This document shows, piece by piece, positions 41,350-50,995 of a DNA stretch of 64,000 nucleotides. The position numbers and the translations under genes are program-made. The first letter of the stretch is position 1, and every line of letters begins with the position of its first letter. Location: positions 372,001 to 436,000 of the forward strand of contig NZ_LMUS01000006.1 in assembly GCF_009765835.1 (NCBI RefSeq). The letters are read 5' to 3'. The notes beneath the pieces were generated by a model, which was given only the letters and a program-made list of their open reading frames with translations, did no database searches and was not told the DNA's origin. The DNA is from Granulicella sp. L56 (GTDB lineage: Bacteria; Acidobacteriota; Terriglobia; Terriglobales; Acidobacteriaceae).

Positions 41350-44300
41350 GCTATTCGTTGTTGGGTCCGAGCCAGAGACGCAAAGCAACCCTGATGCTGT
41401 AAGGCCACCCGATTGGAGCGAACGCGAGAAGGCACTCGATATCAGGCAATCCTGGATCGTAGAGGCTCCAGCAGGCTCGGGCAAGACCGGGCTTCTGATC
41501 CAGCGATATCTGAAGCTGCTCGGTGATGAAAGCGTGGAGCAGCCGGAACAGGTGTTGGCAATCACGTTCACAGTTAAGGCGACGGGGGAGATTCGCGAAC
41601 GCGTTGTAACTCAGTTAGAGAAGGCATCGCGAAACGAGCCGCTGCAACGCGACAGTGAATTCGAACGAGAAACCCGTGCGCTGGCCGAAGCTGTTCTGCG
41701 CCGCGACCAAATGCTGGGGTGGGGACTGCTGGAACATCCACGCAGACTAAGAGTGCGCACCATTGACTCTGTCTGTGCCGAAATCGCCGGGTCCTTGCCA
41801 GTGCTCTCGGGTGGTGGTGGCGGGCAGTCTCCCGTGCTCGATGCTTCGGAGCTTCATCGCGAGGCTGCACGACGGACATTGATGCAACTCGGCGGACAGA
41901 ACCATTCCTTGAACGCAGCACTGCGACTAGTCCTGTTGCACCGCGATGGAAATCTCGCCGAGTGCGAACGTCTGCTTGCAGGAATGTTGGCGCTACGAGA
42001 TCAGTGGGGCGAACTGGTTCCGCTCACCGGGCGCGATCTCGACGACGCCTATTTGGATGAGATCGTACTGCCTCGCTTGGAACGAGCGCTCGATCAAGCG
42101 ATCTGTGCTGGATTGACGCGGCTTTCGCAAACTCTACCCGCAGACATCCTGCAAGAGCTTTCACACTTTGCCGGAGAGTTGGGACATGCGAGCGGATACA
42201 AAGGCTCGGCTTCGCCCATCGCGATCTGCGCCGGATTGCACACGGCACCAGAAGAGTCTGCAGAACACCTCGCGCATTGGCGCGCACTCATTCATCTCTT
42301 GACGAGAGGCGATGGGAGCTGGCGCTCCGGCTTCCGCGGCATCTGGCTCAAATTCGAGATCGGCAAAAACGATGCCGCACGGCTGAAAGACCTTGTCGAA
42401 GAACTGCGCCATCGCGATGACATCCTGGCAGCAATCCAGGCAGTCAATTATCTGCCTCCAGCGAAATATCCTCAGGAACAATGGGTCGTCGCGAAGGCGC
42501 TCTTTCGCGTCCTCAGCCATGCTCTAGCGGAGCTGCAGCTCGTATTTGCCGAGCGCGGAGAATGCGATTTTGCAGAACTCGGATTGCTCGCGAAGACAGC
42601 ATTGCGCCGCGAGAACGGCGTACACGATCTGGAAGCAGCATTAGGGATGAGACTGCAACATCTGCTGGTCGATGAGATGCAGGATACGTCGACCAGTCAG
42701 TACGAGTTGATCCAACTTCTAACCCAAAATTGGGATGGCCACAGCCAGACAGTCTTTCTAGTAGGCGATCCCAAGCAATCGATCTACCTCTTCCGGCAAG
42801 CGCGGGTCGAACGTTTTGTGCAAACGATGCAGGCGGAACAGCTAGGCGACTTGCCCGTAGGAAGTTTGCGCTTGACCGCGAACTTCCGCTCGCAACAAGG
42901 GCTAGTGAGTGCTTTCAATGATGATTTTTCGCTGATATTTCCCAACGCTGCAACTTCCGGTGAGGTCGAATATGTTTTGGCCGATGCAATACGCGGGAGG
43001 TCGTCGAACGGTGCAAGCGACATCGTGTGGCACGCAAATAGATTACCTGACGCCGATACTCCTGCTCACAGGAAGCAGACAAAAGCAGACGCGCAATCAA
43101 TCCGCGCGATCATCGAGCAATGGCAGGCTCGCCCATTGCCAGAAGAGCGAAGCGAGCCCTGGAAGATTGCAGTGCTAGTGCGCAGCCGAAATCATTTAGC
43201 CGACATTGTCGTTACGTTGGAAAAAGATAATGGCGCAGGCCCAATTCCCTATCGTGCCGTCGATATCAAGGCGCTGGGTGAGCAACGCGAAGTACTGGAT
43301 CTTTTTGCATTGACACGAGCACTGCTGCATCCGGCGGACAGAGTGGCATGGTTCGCGGTACTACATGCTCCCTGGTGTGGGCTTGGGTCATCTGAGTTGC
43401 ACATACTTGCGGGAGCAGATGAGGGCACCTGGGCAGAGCGCTCCATCGACGATGTTCTCGCCGAACGCGGACATCTACTGAGCGACGAAAGCTGCGAGCG
43501 GCTGACGAGGATCTGGCCGGTGCTACAGTCCGCATCGGAGCAACGCGGCCGTCTGACGACAGCGCAATGGGTAGAGCGAACTTGGCGCTCGCTCGGTGGC
43601 GACGCCTATTTGACGCCTGAAAAGATGGCGAATGCGCGCCGTTACCTTCAGCTACTGGATGAAATAGAAGAGCACGCAGGCGTAATCGACTTAAGCCTGC
43701 TGAAGACGCGGCTTGACAGGCTCTACGCTGAAGCAGCAATCAGCGCAGGCGCGGTAGATCTGATGACGATCCATGGAGCGAAGGGATTGGAATGGGATGT
43801 AGTGATCGTGCCAGGACTGGAGAAGAGGGCGCGCGTATCGGGCGGCAGATTGCTGACGTGGAATGAGATCGATTCGGGTGGAGCGGACGCCGCGCATGTA
43901 GTTCTTGCTCCGATTGTCGGCAAAGGAGAGGAATCGCGAGAACTGAACGATTGGCTCAACAACATCGAGAAGGCTCGCGATGCGGCAGAGCGAAAGCGAT
44001 TGTTCTATGTCGCCTGCACGCGAGCGAAGGAAGAGCTGCATCTCTTCGCCGCTCCCGAGGCGAAGTCGGATGGTTCAATCAGTCAAGCATACGGAAGCCT
44101 GTTGAGCGCGGCGTGGCCTGCGGCAGAACGGCATTTCATGGCCGAGCATGAAGCTGCGGATAGCGTGCAGACAACGCCTCTTCTGTCGAATCAGGAGTCC
44201 TCGCCCACCTCCGATGCGTTCATTGGCAATCTGGCCGCAGCGGCAGTTGAGGAACGGCCCGCAATGTTGGAGCGTCTGCCCCTGGACTTTTTGCCAGCAG

Positions 44301-44944
44301 CGCGATTTGCCGCCGCGCAAAAACTCTCGTATGGAGATATCGGTATCGAAGCACCATTAGCTCGCTTCGAACGACCGGAAGGCTCATTCGAGGCGCGCGC
44401 CTTTGGAAACGTAGTGCATGAATTTTTAGAATTGATAGCGAAGCAACTCGAGCATGAAACTCACCCCAAGGAACTGCTAAACGAAATAGCAACCTGGGAG
44501 CCGCGAATCTCAGCGGTTTTACGTGGCGATGGCGTGGCCGCTTCTCGTGCAAAGCAACTAGCATCGCGCGTGCGCACGGCACTCGAAAACACTCTGCGTA
44601 ATGCTGAAGGACGCTGGATATTGGGAACCCGCAAAGAAGCATTCAGCGAGATTGCGCTCACCTCATGGGCAGAGGCGCGCAGAAGCGTGCGACTGGATCG
44701 CATCTTTCGCGCAGGAGCAACACCGCTAGCGGAAGGAGACGACTATCTCTGGATCGTGGACTACAAGACGACCACGCACGGAAGCGAGGGCATCGAAGCG
44801 TTTCTCGCAGCCGAGCAAGCAAAATACAGCGCGCAGCTGCAGACCTACGCGCAAACGATCAACAGTGCAGGAAGAAAAATCCGTCTCGCGCTCTACTATC
44901 CGCTTCTATCGCAGCTAACCTGGTGGGCCCCCGAGACAGCCTGA
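41342..44944 (+). CDS. AddA-like UvrD/RecB helicase-nuclease
   Basis: A 1,200-residue protein with a GTG start (GTGACTAA, overlapping the previous stop) and GGAGG seven bases before it. Superfamily 1 helicase motifs are complete: IVEAPAGSGKTGLL (I), AITFTVKATGEIRERV (Ia), LLVDEMQDTSTSQYEL (II), VFLVGDPKQSIYLFRQARVE (III), LTANFRSQQGLV (IV), VDLMTIHGAKGLEWDVVIVP (V), FYVACTRAKEELHLF (VI). The C-terminal RecB-like nuclease has VRLDRIFRAG and LWIVDYKTTTHG. It forms the motor and one of the nucleases of an AddAB/RecBCD-type complex. The gene order B then A, with translational coupling, fits a heterodimer. Confidence 0.92.
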   Translation: MTKLFVVGSEPETQSNPDAVRPPDWSEREKALDIRQSWIVEAPAGSGKTGLLIQRYLKLLGDESVEQPEQVLAITFTVKATGEIRERVVTQLEKASRNEPLQRDSEFERETRALAEAVLRRDQMLGWGLLEHPRRLRVRTIDSVCAEIAGSLPVLSGGGGGQSPVLDASELHREAARRTLMQLGGQNHSLNAALRLVLLHRDGNLAECERLLAGMLALRDQWGELVPLTGRDLDDAYLDEIVLPRLERALDQAICAGLTRLSQTLPADILQELSHFAGELGHASGYKGSASPIAICAGLHTAPEESAEHLAHWRALIHLLTRGDGSWRSGFRGIWLKFEIGKNDAARLKDLVEELRHRDDILAAIQAVNYLPPAKYPQEQWVVAKALFRVLSHALAELQLVFAERGECDFAELGLLAKTALRRENGVHDLEAALGMRLQHLLVDEMQDTSTSQYELIQLLTQNWDGHSQTVFLVGDPKQSIYLFRQARVERFVQTMQAEQLGDLPVGSLRLTANFRSQQGLVSAFNDDFSLIFPNAATSGEVEYVLADAIRGRSSNGASDIVWHANRLPDADTPAHRKQTKADAQSIRAIIEQWQARPLPEERSEPWKIAVLVRSRNHLADIVVTLEKDNGAGPIPYRAVDIKALGEQREVLDLFALTRALLHPADRVAWFAVLHAPWCGLGSSELHILAGADEGTWAERSIDDVLAERGHLLSDESCERLTRIWPVLQSASEQRGRLTTAQWVERTWRSLGGDAYLTPEKMANARRYLQLLDEIEEHAGVIDLSLLKTRLDRLYAEAAISAGAVDLMTIHGAKGLEWDVVIVPGLEKRARVSGGRLLTWNEIDSGGADAAHVVLAPIVGKGEESRELNDWLNNIEKARDAAERKRLFYVACTRAKEELHLFAAPEAKSDGSISQAYGSLLSAAWPAAERHFMAEHEAADSVQTTPLLSNQESSPTSDAFIGNLAAAAVEERPAMLERLPLDFLPAARFAAAQKLSYGDIGIEAPLARFERPEGSFEARAFGNVVHEFLELIAKQLEHETHPKELLNEIATWEPRISAVLRGDGVAASRAKQLASRVRTALENTLRNAEGRWILGTRKEAFSEIALTSWAEARRSVRLDRIFRAGATPLAEGDDYLWIVDYKTTTHGSEGIEAFLAAEQAKYSAQLQTYAQTINSAGRKIRLALYYPLLSQLTWWAPETA

Positions 44945-44945
44945 A

Positions 44946-45611
44946 CTAATCGGTGCGCGGATTGTGCCGCACATCGAATCCGCGCACCCAGAAGATCACA
45001 TCCTCCGCGATATTGGTGGCGTGGTCTCCAACCCGCTCAAGGTTGCGCGCAATGATGAGCGCATTGAGCGACTGCGGAGTCAGCTCAGGCTTCTCCTTGA
45101 TCAACGAGCTGAGCGCATAAAACGCCGCATCGTTCATCTCATCCACCTGATCGTCGAGTAGCAATACCGACTGAGCTAATTCCGCATCAGCCTCAATGAA
45201 AGCCTGCAGCGCCTTGCGCACCATCGCAGACGCCAGCGAAGCCAGCTTCGGTATGTCTACAGGGAGATCCGTATTGGCGAAGGCTCCCATCTCGCGGACG
45301 CGAATCGCAATATTGACTGCCTGATCGCCTACGCGCTCCAGATCGGCATTGATGCGAATCACCGAGAGGATGAAGCGAAGATCGATCGCCATGGGCTGCT
45401 CCATCGCGAGCAGGTCCAGCGCCATCTGGTCAATCTCACGCTCAAGCCGATTGATGGCGGGCTCAGAGCGAAAGACGAGTTCACAGATGCTGAGATCGCG
45501 GCTGCTATAAGCCTCAATCGACCGCTGAATGGCCTGCTCCGCCATGCCGGCCATGATGAGCAATCGCTCCTTGAGGTCGTCGAGGTTTTGCTGGAATTTA
45601 ATCCGGGTCAT
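44946..45611 (-). CDS. phoU: phosphate-transport regulator PhoU
   Basis: A 221-residue helical protein with the duplicated PhoU fold: [40 protein letters not shown] and [20 protein letters not shown]. The second half repeats this in [20 protein letters not shown]. The E(x)xxDxxD-type metal-binding positions are kept. PhoU links the Pst transporter to the PhoR kinase and keeps the Pho regulon off when phosphate is plentiful. Its ATG overlaps the pstB stop (ATGA), so the two are translationally coupled. Confidence 0.96.
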   Translation of the reverse strand: MTRIKFQQNLDDLKERLLIMAGMAEQAIQRSIEAYSSRDLSICELVFRSEPAINRLEREIDQMALDLLAMEQPMAIDLRFILSVIRINADLERVGDQAVNIAIRVREMGAFANTDLPVDIPKLASLASAMVRKALQAFIEADAELAQSVLLLDDQVDEMNDAAFYALSSLIKEKPELTPQSLNALIIARNLERVGDHATNIAEDVIFWVRGFDVRHNPRTD

Positions 45612-46366
45612 CCGAACCTCCCGGTGATGTAATCCTCGGTGCGCTTATCACGGGGGTTCGTAAAGATCTTGTGGGTCGAATCGAACTCGACCATCTTGCC
45701 ATTGAGGAAGAAGCCCGTGTTCTCGGCCACGCGCGCAGCCTGCTGCATGTTATGCGTAACGATAACGATGGTGTACTGGCTCTTAAGCTGAAAGATGAGG
45801 TCTTCAATCTTCGAGGTCGAAACAGGATCGAGCGCGGACGCAGGCTCGTCCATCAGCAGCACCTCGGGATCGACCGCAAGAGCACGGGCGATGCACATGC
45901 GCTGCTGCTGTCCACCGGAGAGGCTGGCGCCTGATTTTTTCTTGAGGTCGTCTTTGACTTCTTCCCACAGCGCGGCCTGTTTCAGCGACCGCTCCACCGT
46001 CTCGTCGAGCACCCGCTTATTGCGAAAGCCATTGAGCTTCAGACCGCTGACCACATTGTCATAGATCGACATGGTTGGAAATGGATTGGGACGCTGAAAG
46101 ACCATGCCGACGCGGCGGCGAATCTCTACCGGCGATGCATCTTTATAAACATCCAGCTCGCCCATTCTGACGGTACCCGTTGCTCGCGCAATCGGATTGG
46201 TCTCATGCATCCGATTGAGGCAGCGCACAAAGGTGGATTTGCCGCAACCGGACGGCCCGATCAGCGCAGTGGCATGGTTCGCGGGGATATGCAGGTTGAT
46301 GTCCTGCAAGGTGTGGGTGCTGCCATACCACGCGTTTAGGTTCTCGACCTGAATGCCTACTCCCAC
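45608..46366 (-). CDS. pstB: phosphate ABC transporter ATP-binding protein PstB
   Basis: A 252-residue ATPase. I start it at the GTG at 46366, which overlaps the pstA stop (TAGTG) and has GGGAGGA upstream; a longer frame from 46477 runs back into pstA. Motifs: [11 protein letters not shown] (Walker A, residues 37-45), [20 protein letters not shown] (Q-loop), [19 protein letters not shown] (signature) and [20 protein letters not shown] (Walker B). [15 protein letters not shown] is the switch His region. It powers high-affinity phosphate import with PstA, PstC and PstS. Confidence 0.97.
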   Translation of the reverse strand: MGVGIQVENLNAWYGSTHTLQDINLHIPANHATALIGPSGCGKSTFVRCLNRMHETNPIARATGTVRMGELDVYKDASPVEIRRRVGMVFQRPNPFPTMSIYDNVVSGLKLNGFRNKRVLDETVERSLKQAALWEEVKDDLKKKSGASLSGGQQQRMCIARALAVDPEVLLMDEPASALDPVSTSKIEDLIFQLKSQYTIVIVTHNMQQAARVAENTGFFLNGKMVEFDSTHKIFTNPRDKRTEDYITGRFG

Positions 46367-47283
46367 TAGCTTCCTCCCTTGAGTACGCCGCGGCTGGCAT
46401 AGATGCGGACGAGCGTGACTGAGACCATAATCATAACGATAAGAACAAGCGAACCGGCCCACGCGAGCCGATGCCACTCATCATACGGGGAGATGGCGTA
46501 AACATAGATCTGCAACGGCAGTGCAGCGATTGGCTCATTGAGTTTGAAGCTCCAGAACTGGTTGCCGAATGCTGTAAACAGCAGCGGGGCAGTCTCTCCT
46601 GCGACGCGCGCAAAGGCGAGCATACAGCCGGTGATAATTCCCGGTGATGCTGTGCGAAGGCTGACCGAGAGCACGGTTCGCCACTTGGGAACGCCCAACC
46701 CCAGCGCCGCTTCTCGAATCGCATGAGGCACAGTAGACAACATCTCTTCTGTAGTGCGCGTCACCGTTGGCACCATCATGATGGCAAGAACGATGCCGCC
46801 TGCCAGCGCCGAGAAATGTTTCTGCGGCATCACCACCAGCGAATAGATGGCAATGCCCATCACAATCGAAGGAACTCCATTGAGCACGTCGGCCGTGAAG
46901 CGCACAGCATTGGCAAGCATCTTGCCACGGCCAAACTCCGCCAGATAAACTCCGGCTGAAATCCCAACAGGGATTCCCATCAGGCTCGCGAGGAAAAGAA
47001 TGACTCCCGAGCCCATGATCGAGTTCGCCATGCCGCCGCCAGCCTCGCCGACCGGAGCGGGAATATGGGTAAAGAAGGCCACGTTCAGCGAACTTGCACC
47101 CTTGTAGACGAGATAGAAGAGAATCGCGGCAAGCGGGGCAAGGACGATAACAGTAGCAAGCACCGCCAGGCCGCTAACAAAATAATTTGTCGCGGCGCGG
47201 CGAGCGGTATTGAAGCGCATCGCCTTCGACTGAAAGTTCATAGGACGAGGTTGCGTGGGCGGAACGACAGGCTGTGTACTCAT
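46366..47283 (-). CDS. pstA: phosphate ABC transporter permease PstA
   Basis: A 305-residue inner-membrane permease with about six helices. The first is [20 protein letters not shown] at residues ~33-55. [20 protein letters not shown] carries the EAA loop that contacts Pst[37 protein letters not shown] and [19 protein letters not shown] are typical PstA segments. A hydrophilic N-terminal tail of ~30 residues is a little longer than in E. coli. Its stop overlaps the pstB start, and one base separates it from pstC. Confidence 0.95.
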   Translation of the reverse strand: MSTQPVVPPTQPRPMNFQSKAMRFNTARRAATNYFVSGLAVLATVIVLAPLAAILFYLVYKGASSLNVAFFTHIPAPVGEAGGGMANSIMGSGVILFLASLMGIPVGISAGVYLAEFGRGKMLANAVRFTADVLNGVPSIVMGIAIYSLVVMPQKHFSALAGGIVLAIMMVPTVTRTTEEMLSTVPHAIREAALGLGVPKWRTVLSVSLRTASPGIITGCMLAFARVAGETAPLLFTAFGNQFWSFKLNEPIAALPLQIYVYAISPYDEWHRLAWAGSLVLIVMIMVSVTLVRIYASRGVLKGGS

Positions 47284-47284
47284 A

Positions 47285-48355
47285 TCAGGCCGCTCCTACC
47301 GGCGCGCCACGCGTGACTGCCCACACCATAAGCCGCGCAATCGCATTGACGACAATCGTGACCAGGAAAAGAGCGAGGCCGATCTCAATCAACGCGCTCA
47401 AGTAGAGATTTCCCGTCGCCTCGGTAAACTCTCCTGCGATCACACTGGCCAGCGTGTTGGCAGGCGCGAAGAGCGATTTGCTGATATTGGGGTGGTTGCC
47501 GATAACCATGGTGACGGCCATCGTCTCGCCAAGGGCGCGCCCCAGGCCAAGCATAATTGCGCCGACGATGCCGATGCGCGAGTTGCGAAGAACGCCAACG
47601 CGAATCATCTCCCACCGAGTCGCACCCAGCGCAAGAACACCTTCACGCTGACTGTTCGGCACCGCCAGCATAATGTCTCGTGTCAGCGAAGAGATGATGG
47701 GCAAAATCATGATCGCAAGAATGATGCCCGCCGTCAGCAGACCCACTCCAAAATTTGGGCCTTCAAAGAGCCCCGTCCAGCCAAGCGTTTTAGAAAGGAA
47801 TGGCCCAACAACATCTCGCATCAGCGGAACGAGAACAAACACTCCCCACAGGCCATACACAACGCTGGGAATCGCGGCCAGCAGCTCCGTAAGAAAGGAG
47901 ATCGGTGCACGCAGAGGCTTGGGGCAAAGTTCCGTAACAAATACCGCTACGCCAAGTGCAAGCGGAACCGCCATCAACAGGGCGAGAAATGACGTCGCAA
48001 GCGTGCCATAGATAAACGGCAGCGCGCCAAAATCGCCGGAGACCGGGTCCCACGCCGAGCGCGAGAAAAACTTCCAGCCGAATTGGATCAGACTGAGATG
48101 AGAGCGCGCCGTCAATATCCAGAAGATGAAGGCAACGATGGCGAAGATACTGCATGCGCAAAGCAGCATCAGCGCTGCAAAGCTGCTGTCCGCGAATCGT
48201 CCGCTGCCCCGCTTGTTGAGATAGTCGCGTATAGGCGAAGGTGCCGCTCCGCCTGTGGCCGGGTTGGCAGCAGCGAAGACGGCAGGAGTCAATGACGGCT
48301 CAGCCGGTAGCGAAGATCCTGATTCTCGTTCGGTAGTCATACGACTAGGAGGCAC
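47285..48355 (-). CDS. pstC: phosphate ABC transporter permease PstC
   Basis: A 356-residue permease with six helices. The first is FAALMLLCACSIFAIVAFIF near residue 65. The EAA-type loop is AVPNSQREGVLALGATRWEM, and SVVYGLWGVFVLVPLMRD and GRALGETMAVTMVIGNHPNI are strongly conserved PstC segments. The start is uncertain: GTG at 48355 has AGGATTCAGGATT upstream, while an ATG at 48340 is five codons in. It follows pstS after a hairpin-containing spacer and is followed without gap by pstA. Confidence 0.95.
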   Translation of the reverse strand: MPPSRMTTERESGSSLPAEPSLTPAVFAAANPATGGAAPSPIRDYLNKRGSGRFADSSFAALMLLCACSIFAIVAFIFWILTARSHLSLIQFGWKFFSRSAWDPVSGDFGALPFIYGTLATSFLALLMAVPLALGVAVFVTELCPKPLRAPISFLTELLAAIPSVVYGLWGVFVLVPLMRDVVGPFLSKTLGWTGLFEGPNFGVGLLTAGIILAIMILPIISSLTRDIMLAVPNSQREGVLALGATRWEMIRVGVLRNSRIGIVGAIMLGLGRALGETMAVTMVIGNHPNISKSLFAPANTLASVIAGEFTEATGNLYLSALIEIGLALFLVTIVVNAIARLMVWAVTRGAPVGAA

Positions 48356-48414
48356 AATCCTGAATCCTGTGATGTGAGTCTCTGTAATTGATTGTAGCCA
48401 AGGAAAGCCAGAGA

Positions 48415-48443
48415 TGCCGCACGGCTTTTGCAGCCGTGCGGCA
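48415..48443 (-). terminator. strong hairpin between pstS and pstC
   Basis: TGCCGCACGGCT (48415-48426) pairs perfectly with AGCCGTGCGGCA (48432-48443), directly after the pstS stop. There is no T-run. In many bacteria such a hairpin partly blocks read-through or protects the pstS message, giving more binding protein than transporter. Confidence 0.7.
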
Positions 48444-48450
48444 GATCAGC

Positions 48451-49509
48451 CTATTTGAGGTTCGCAATGCTCTGCCGGACCATGCTCTGGACCTGTGCGG
48501 GAAGCGGAGCATAACCCATGGACGACGCTTCGCTCTCGCCATGATCGAGCATCCACGTCAGGAAATCCTTCAGGGTTGCCGTCTTCGTAGGGTCAGAGGA
48601 ATGCGTGGGAATCAAGAACCACGTAAAGCTGCTGATGGGGTAAGAGGCATCTCCCGCCGCGTTGGTAATCGAGACCCGGTAATCCGCAGGCATATTCGCA
48701 GCCGCTGCTGCTGCAGCCGCGGTCACGCCATCCGTACTTGCAAGAACGAACTTGCCTGAGGCGTTACGAACAGCGCCATAGGTCATCTTGTTTTGCAGCG
48801 CGTAGATCAGCTCCACATAGCCAAACGACGAAGGCGACTGGCGCACCATTCCAGCGACACCCTCATTGCCCTTCTGTCCAATGCCTACCGGCCATTTCAC
48901 CGATGTGCTCTTGCCTACCTTTGTGGACCACTCCGGGCTCACCTTGGAAAGAAAATCCGTGAAGATGTACGTCGTTCCGCTTCCGTCCGAACGATACACC
49001 GGAAGAATCGCGGAGCTGGGGAATTTGACGCCGGGGTTGTCCTTCGCCAGCCGTGGGTCATTCCACTTGGTGATCTTTCCCAGGTAAATATCGGCGATCA
49101 CATCCGGAGCAAAGTTGAGATTTCCTGTAACACCCGGAATGTTATAAACCGGCACCACCGCACCCAGAACCGAAGGAATATGCATCAGAGGAGTCTTCGA
49201 CGCCGCAAGCTGCTGGTCCGACATCGGCCCGTCGCTCGCTCCAAAGTCAACCGTTTGCTCAGAAACCTGGCGAATGCCTCCACCCGATCCAATGGACTGG
49301 TAATTGATGTGGATTCCAGGGTGCGCAGAGGCATACTCGCTGAACCAGCGCGAATAGATGGGATAAGGAAACGTCGCGCCGGCGCCATTCAGATTCTGCG
49401 CGCTGCTCTGGCCTTCCGATGTTGCAGACGTGCTGGCAGATTGTTTACAGCCCGTGACACAGAACGCAAGCAACACCGCGGCAGCAATTTTTAAACTCAC
49501 TCGTTCCAC
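48451..49509 (-). CDS. pstS: phosphate-binding lipoprotein PstS
   Basis: A 352-residue binding protein. The signal ends in a lipobox (VTGC), so it is membrane-anchored. The phosphate-site motifs are present: LNGAGATFPYPIYSRWFSEY (Gly-Ala-Thr-Phe loop), QSIGSGGGIRQVSEQTVDFG, GASDGPMSD, and LPVYRSDGSGTTYIFTDFL (Arg, Asp and the SGTT loop). It captures phosphate for PstCAB. An Ala run (GVTAAAAAAAANMP) is unusual but lies in a surface loop. Candidate Pho-box repeats lie about 60 bases upstream. Confidence 0.95.
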   Translation of the reverse strand: MERVSLKIAAAVLLAFCVTGCKQSASTSATSEGQSSAQNLNGAGATFPYPIYSRWFSEYASAHPGIHINYQSIGSGGGIRQVSEQTVDFGASDGPMSDQQLAASKTPLMHIPSVLGAVVPVYNIPGVTGNLNFAPDVIADIYLGKITKWNDPRLAKDNPGVKFPSSAILPVYRSDGSGTTYIFTDFLSKVSPEWSTKVGKSTSVKWPVGIGQKGNEGVAGMVRQSPSSFGYVELIYALQNKMTYGAVRNASGKFVLASTDGVTAAAAAAAANMPADYRVSITNAAGDASYPISSFTWFLIPTHSSDPTKTATLKDFLTWMLDHGESEASSMGYAPLPAQVQSMVRQSIANLK

Positions 49510-49561
49510 CTGATTACCTCGGAAAATTTGGATTTGTATCTCTTTGAGTGTCGTCCAGCAA

Positions 49562-49579
49562 TGTTAAGCCAAGGTTACA
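49562..49579 (-). promoter_or_regulatory. candidate Pho box upstream of pstS
   Basis: On the minus strand, TGTAACC-TTGG-CTTAACA gives two seven-base half-sites whose starts are 11 bases apart, the spacing used by PhoB-type regulators. TGTAACC also occurs in the four-copy array at 51703-51742 beside phoB. The second half-site is degenerate, so this is a moderate prediction. Confidence 0.4.
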
Positions 49580-49616
49580 AAGATATGAATGGTGGGGAAA
49601 AGCTTATATCCAGAAC

Positions 49617-50981
49617 CTACTGGCGTCCCACCTTCGGCAGCGTAAAGATGAACGTGCTGCCATGATTCAACGAGCTCTCGGCACGGATCGTGCCTCCGTG
49701 AACTTGCACAATCCTGTGTGCAATCGCAAGCCCAAGCCCGGTCCCTCCCGACTCCCGCGAGCGTGCCTTGTCCACCCGGTAGAAGCGCTCGAAGATCCGG
49801 CCCAGGTGCTCAGAGGCAATTCCCTGCCCAAAGTCACGCACGCGAAACTCCACAGCCTCAACCGGTTCCGCAACCTCACGCGCGCTGACGATGACACGCG
49901 AAGCCGCCGCATTGCGCCCCTGTCCATACTTGATCCCGTTCTCGATAAGGTTGCTCAGCACCTGCACCATCGCATCCGTATCGGCGAACACCTCAACGGT
50001 AGTCGCCTCACCGATCTCAAGCACCGCCTCCGCATCCTGAACCAGCCCGCTCATCGCCTGCACCGCATCGCGAATCAGGATGTCCGCCCGCACCGGCGCC
50101 GGATGAAGCTCCCCCTCCGACGACTCCACCCTCGCCATCACCAGCAGGTCTTCCGTCAGGCGATTCATGCGTGTGGCATTCTTCAAAATCGTCGTGAGAA
50201 ACTCCCGCGCCTGCACGCTAAGCCCCGCCTCGTGGTCAAGCAGCGTCTCCACATAGCCACTGATCGAGGTAAGCGGCGTCCGTAGCTCGTGCGAAACATT
50301 CGCCACGAAGTCACGCTGAATGCGCTCGACCTGTTCAATGCGCGTCATATCGTGCAGAACGGCCACCGCGCCGCCACCCGGCATCGGTGATGCGGCAATC
50401 TCGAAGATGCGCCCCGGCATCACCGAGGTCGATCGCCGCTCGCTCACCACGCGATCTTCCAGTGCCGACCGAACACATTGCAGAACATCCGGATCGCGGA
50501 TCGTCTGCACCAGCGCATGGCCCACGCGAACCGCTCCACCAACGAACGCCCCTGGAATCAGCCTCTGCATGCATTGATTGGTCCACTGGATCCGCCCCGC
50601 CTGATCGACGGCGACCACAGCGTCCTGCATGCTGTCGATCATCGCCTCCAGCTTCTGACGACCCTCCGAAGCATCGGCAAGCTGCCGCTGCACCTGCTCC
50701 GAGACCTGCGAGATCGCATGCGCAACCTCGTCGAAGTCGGCATACTGGTTGCCAACCGCGCTGACAGGACGCTCTGCAATGGCCGCCGTGGACAGCCGCA
50801 GCGCCGAAACATCATGCCCCACCAGCCGCGCTATCAGCAATGAGCTCAATACCGCCCAGCCCAGCAGAAAAATTGCGGCGAGGATCCAGCCACGCGGAGC
50901 AAGCCACACGCACAGCGCCACAACGATCGCCAGAGCGATCGTCATGCGAACAAAAATCGAAAGAAAGAGACTACGCCTCAC
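49617..50981 (-). CDS. phoR: phosphate-regulon sensor kinase PhoR
   Basis: A 454-residue kinase with a GTG start. Two membrane helices at the N-terminus (IFVRMTIALAIVVALCVWLA; GWILAAIFLLGWAVLSSLLI) are followed by a HAMP-like linker and a PAS domain (LEAMIDSMQDAVVAVDQAGR). The HisKA domain has FVANVSHELRTPLTSISGYV with the phospho-acceptor His. The ATPase domain is complete (NLIENGIKYG; DFGQGIASEHLGRIFERFYR; SGGTGLGLAIAHRIV). The small periplasmic part fits PhoR, which senses phosphate through PhoU/Pst. It follows phoB by 14 bases. Confidence 0.93.
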   Translation of the reverse strand: MRRSLFLSIFVRMTIALAIVVALCVWLAPRGWILAAIFLLGWAVLSSLLIARLVGHDVSALRLSTAAIAERPVSAVGNQYADFDEVAHAISQVSEQVQRQLADASEGRQKLEAMIDSMQDAVVAVDQAGRIQWTNQCMQRLIPGAFVGGAVRVGHALVQTIRDPDVLQCVRSALEDRVVSERRSTSVMPGRIFEIAASPMPGGGAVAVLHDMTRIEQVERIQRDFVANVSHELRTPLTSISGYVETLLDHEAGLSVQAREFLTTILKNATRMNRLTEDLLVMARVESSEGELHPAPVRADILIRDAVQAMSGLVQDAEAVLEIGEATTVEVFADTDAMVQVLSNLIENGIKYGQGRNAAASRVIVSAREVAEPVEAVEFRVRDFGQGIASEHLGRIFERFYRVDKARSRESGGTGLGLAIAHRIVQVHGGTIRAESSLNHGSTFIFTLPKVGRQ

Positions 50982-50995
50982 AAATGCACCTGCGC

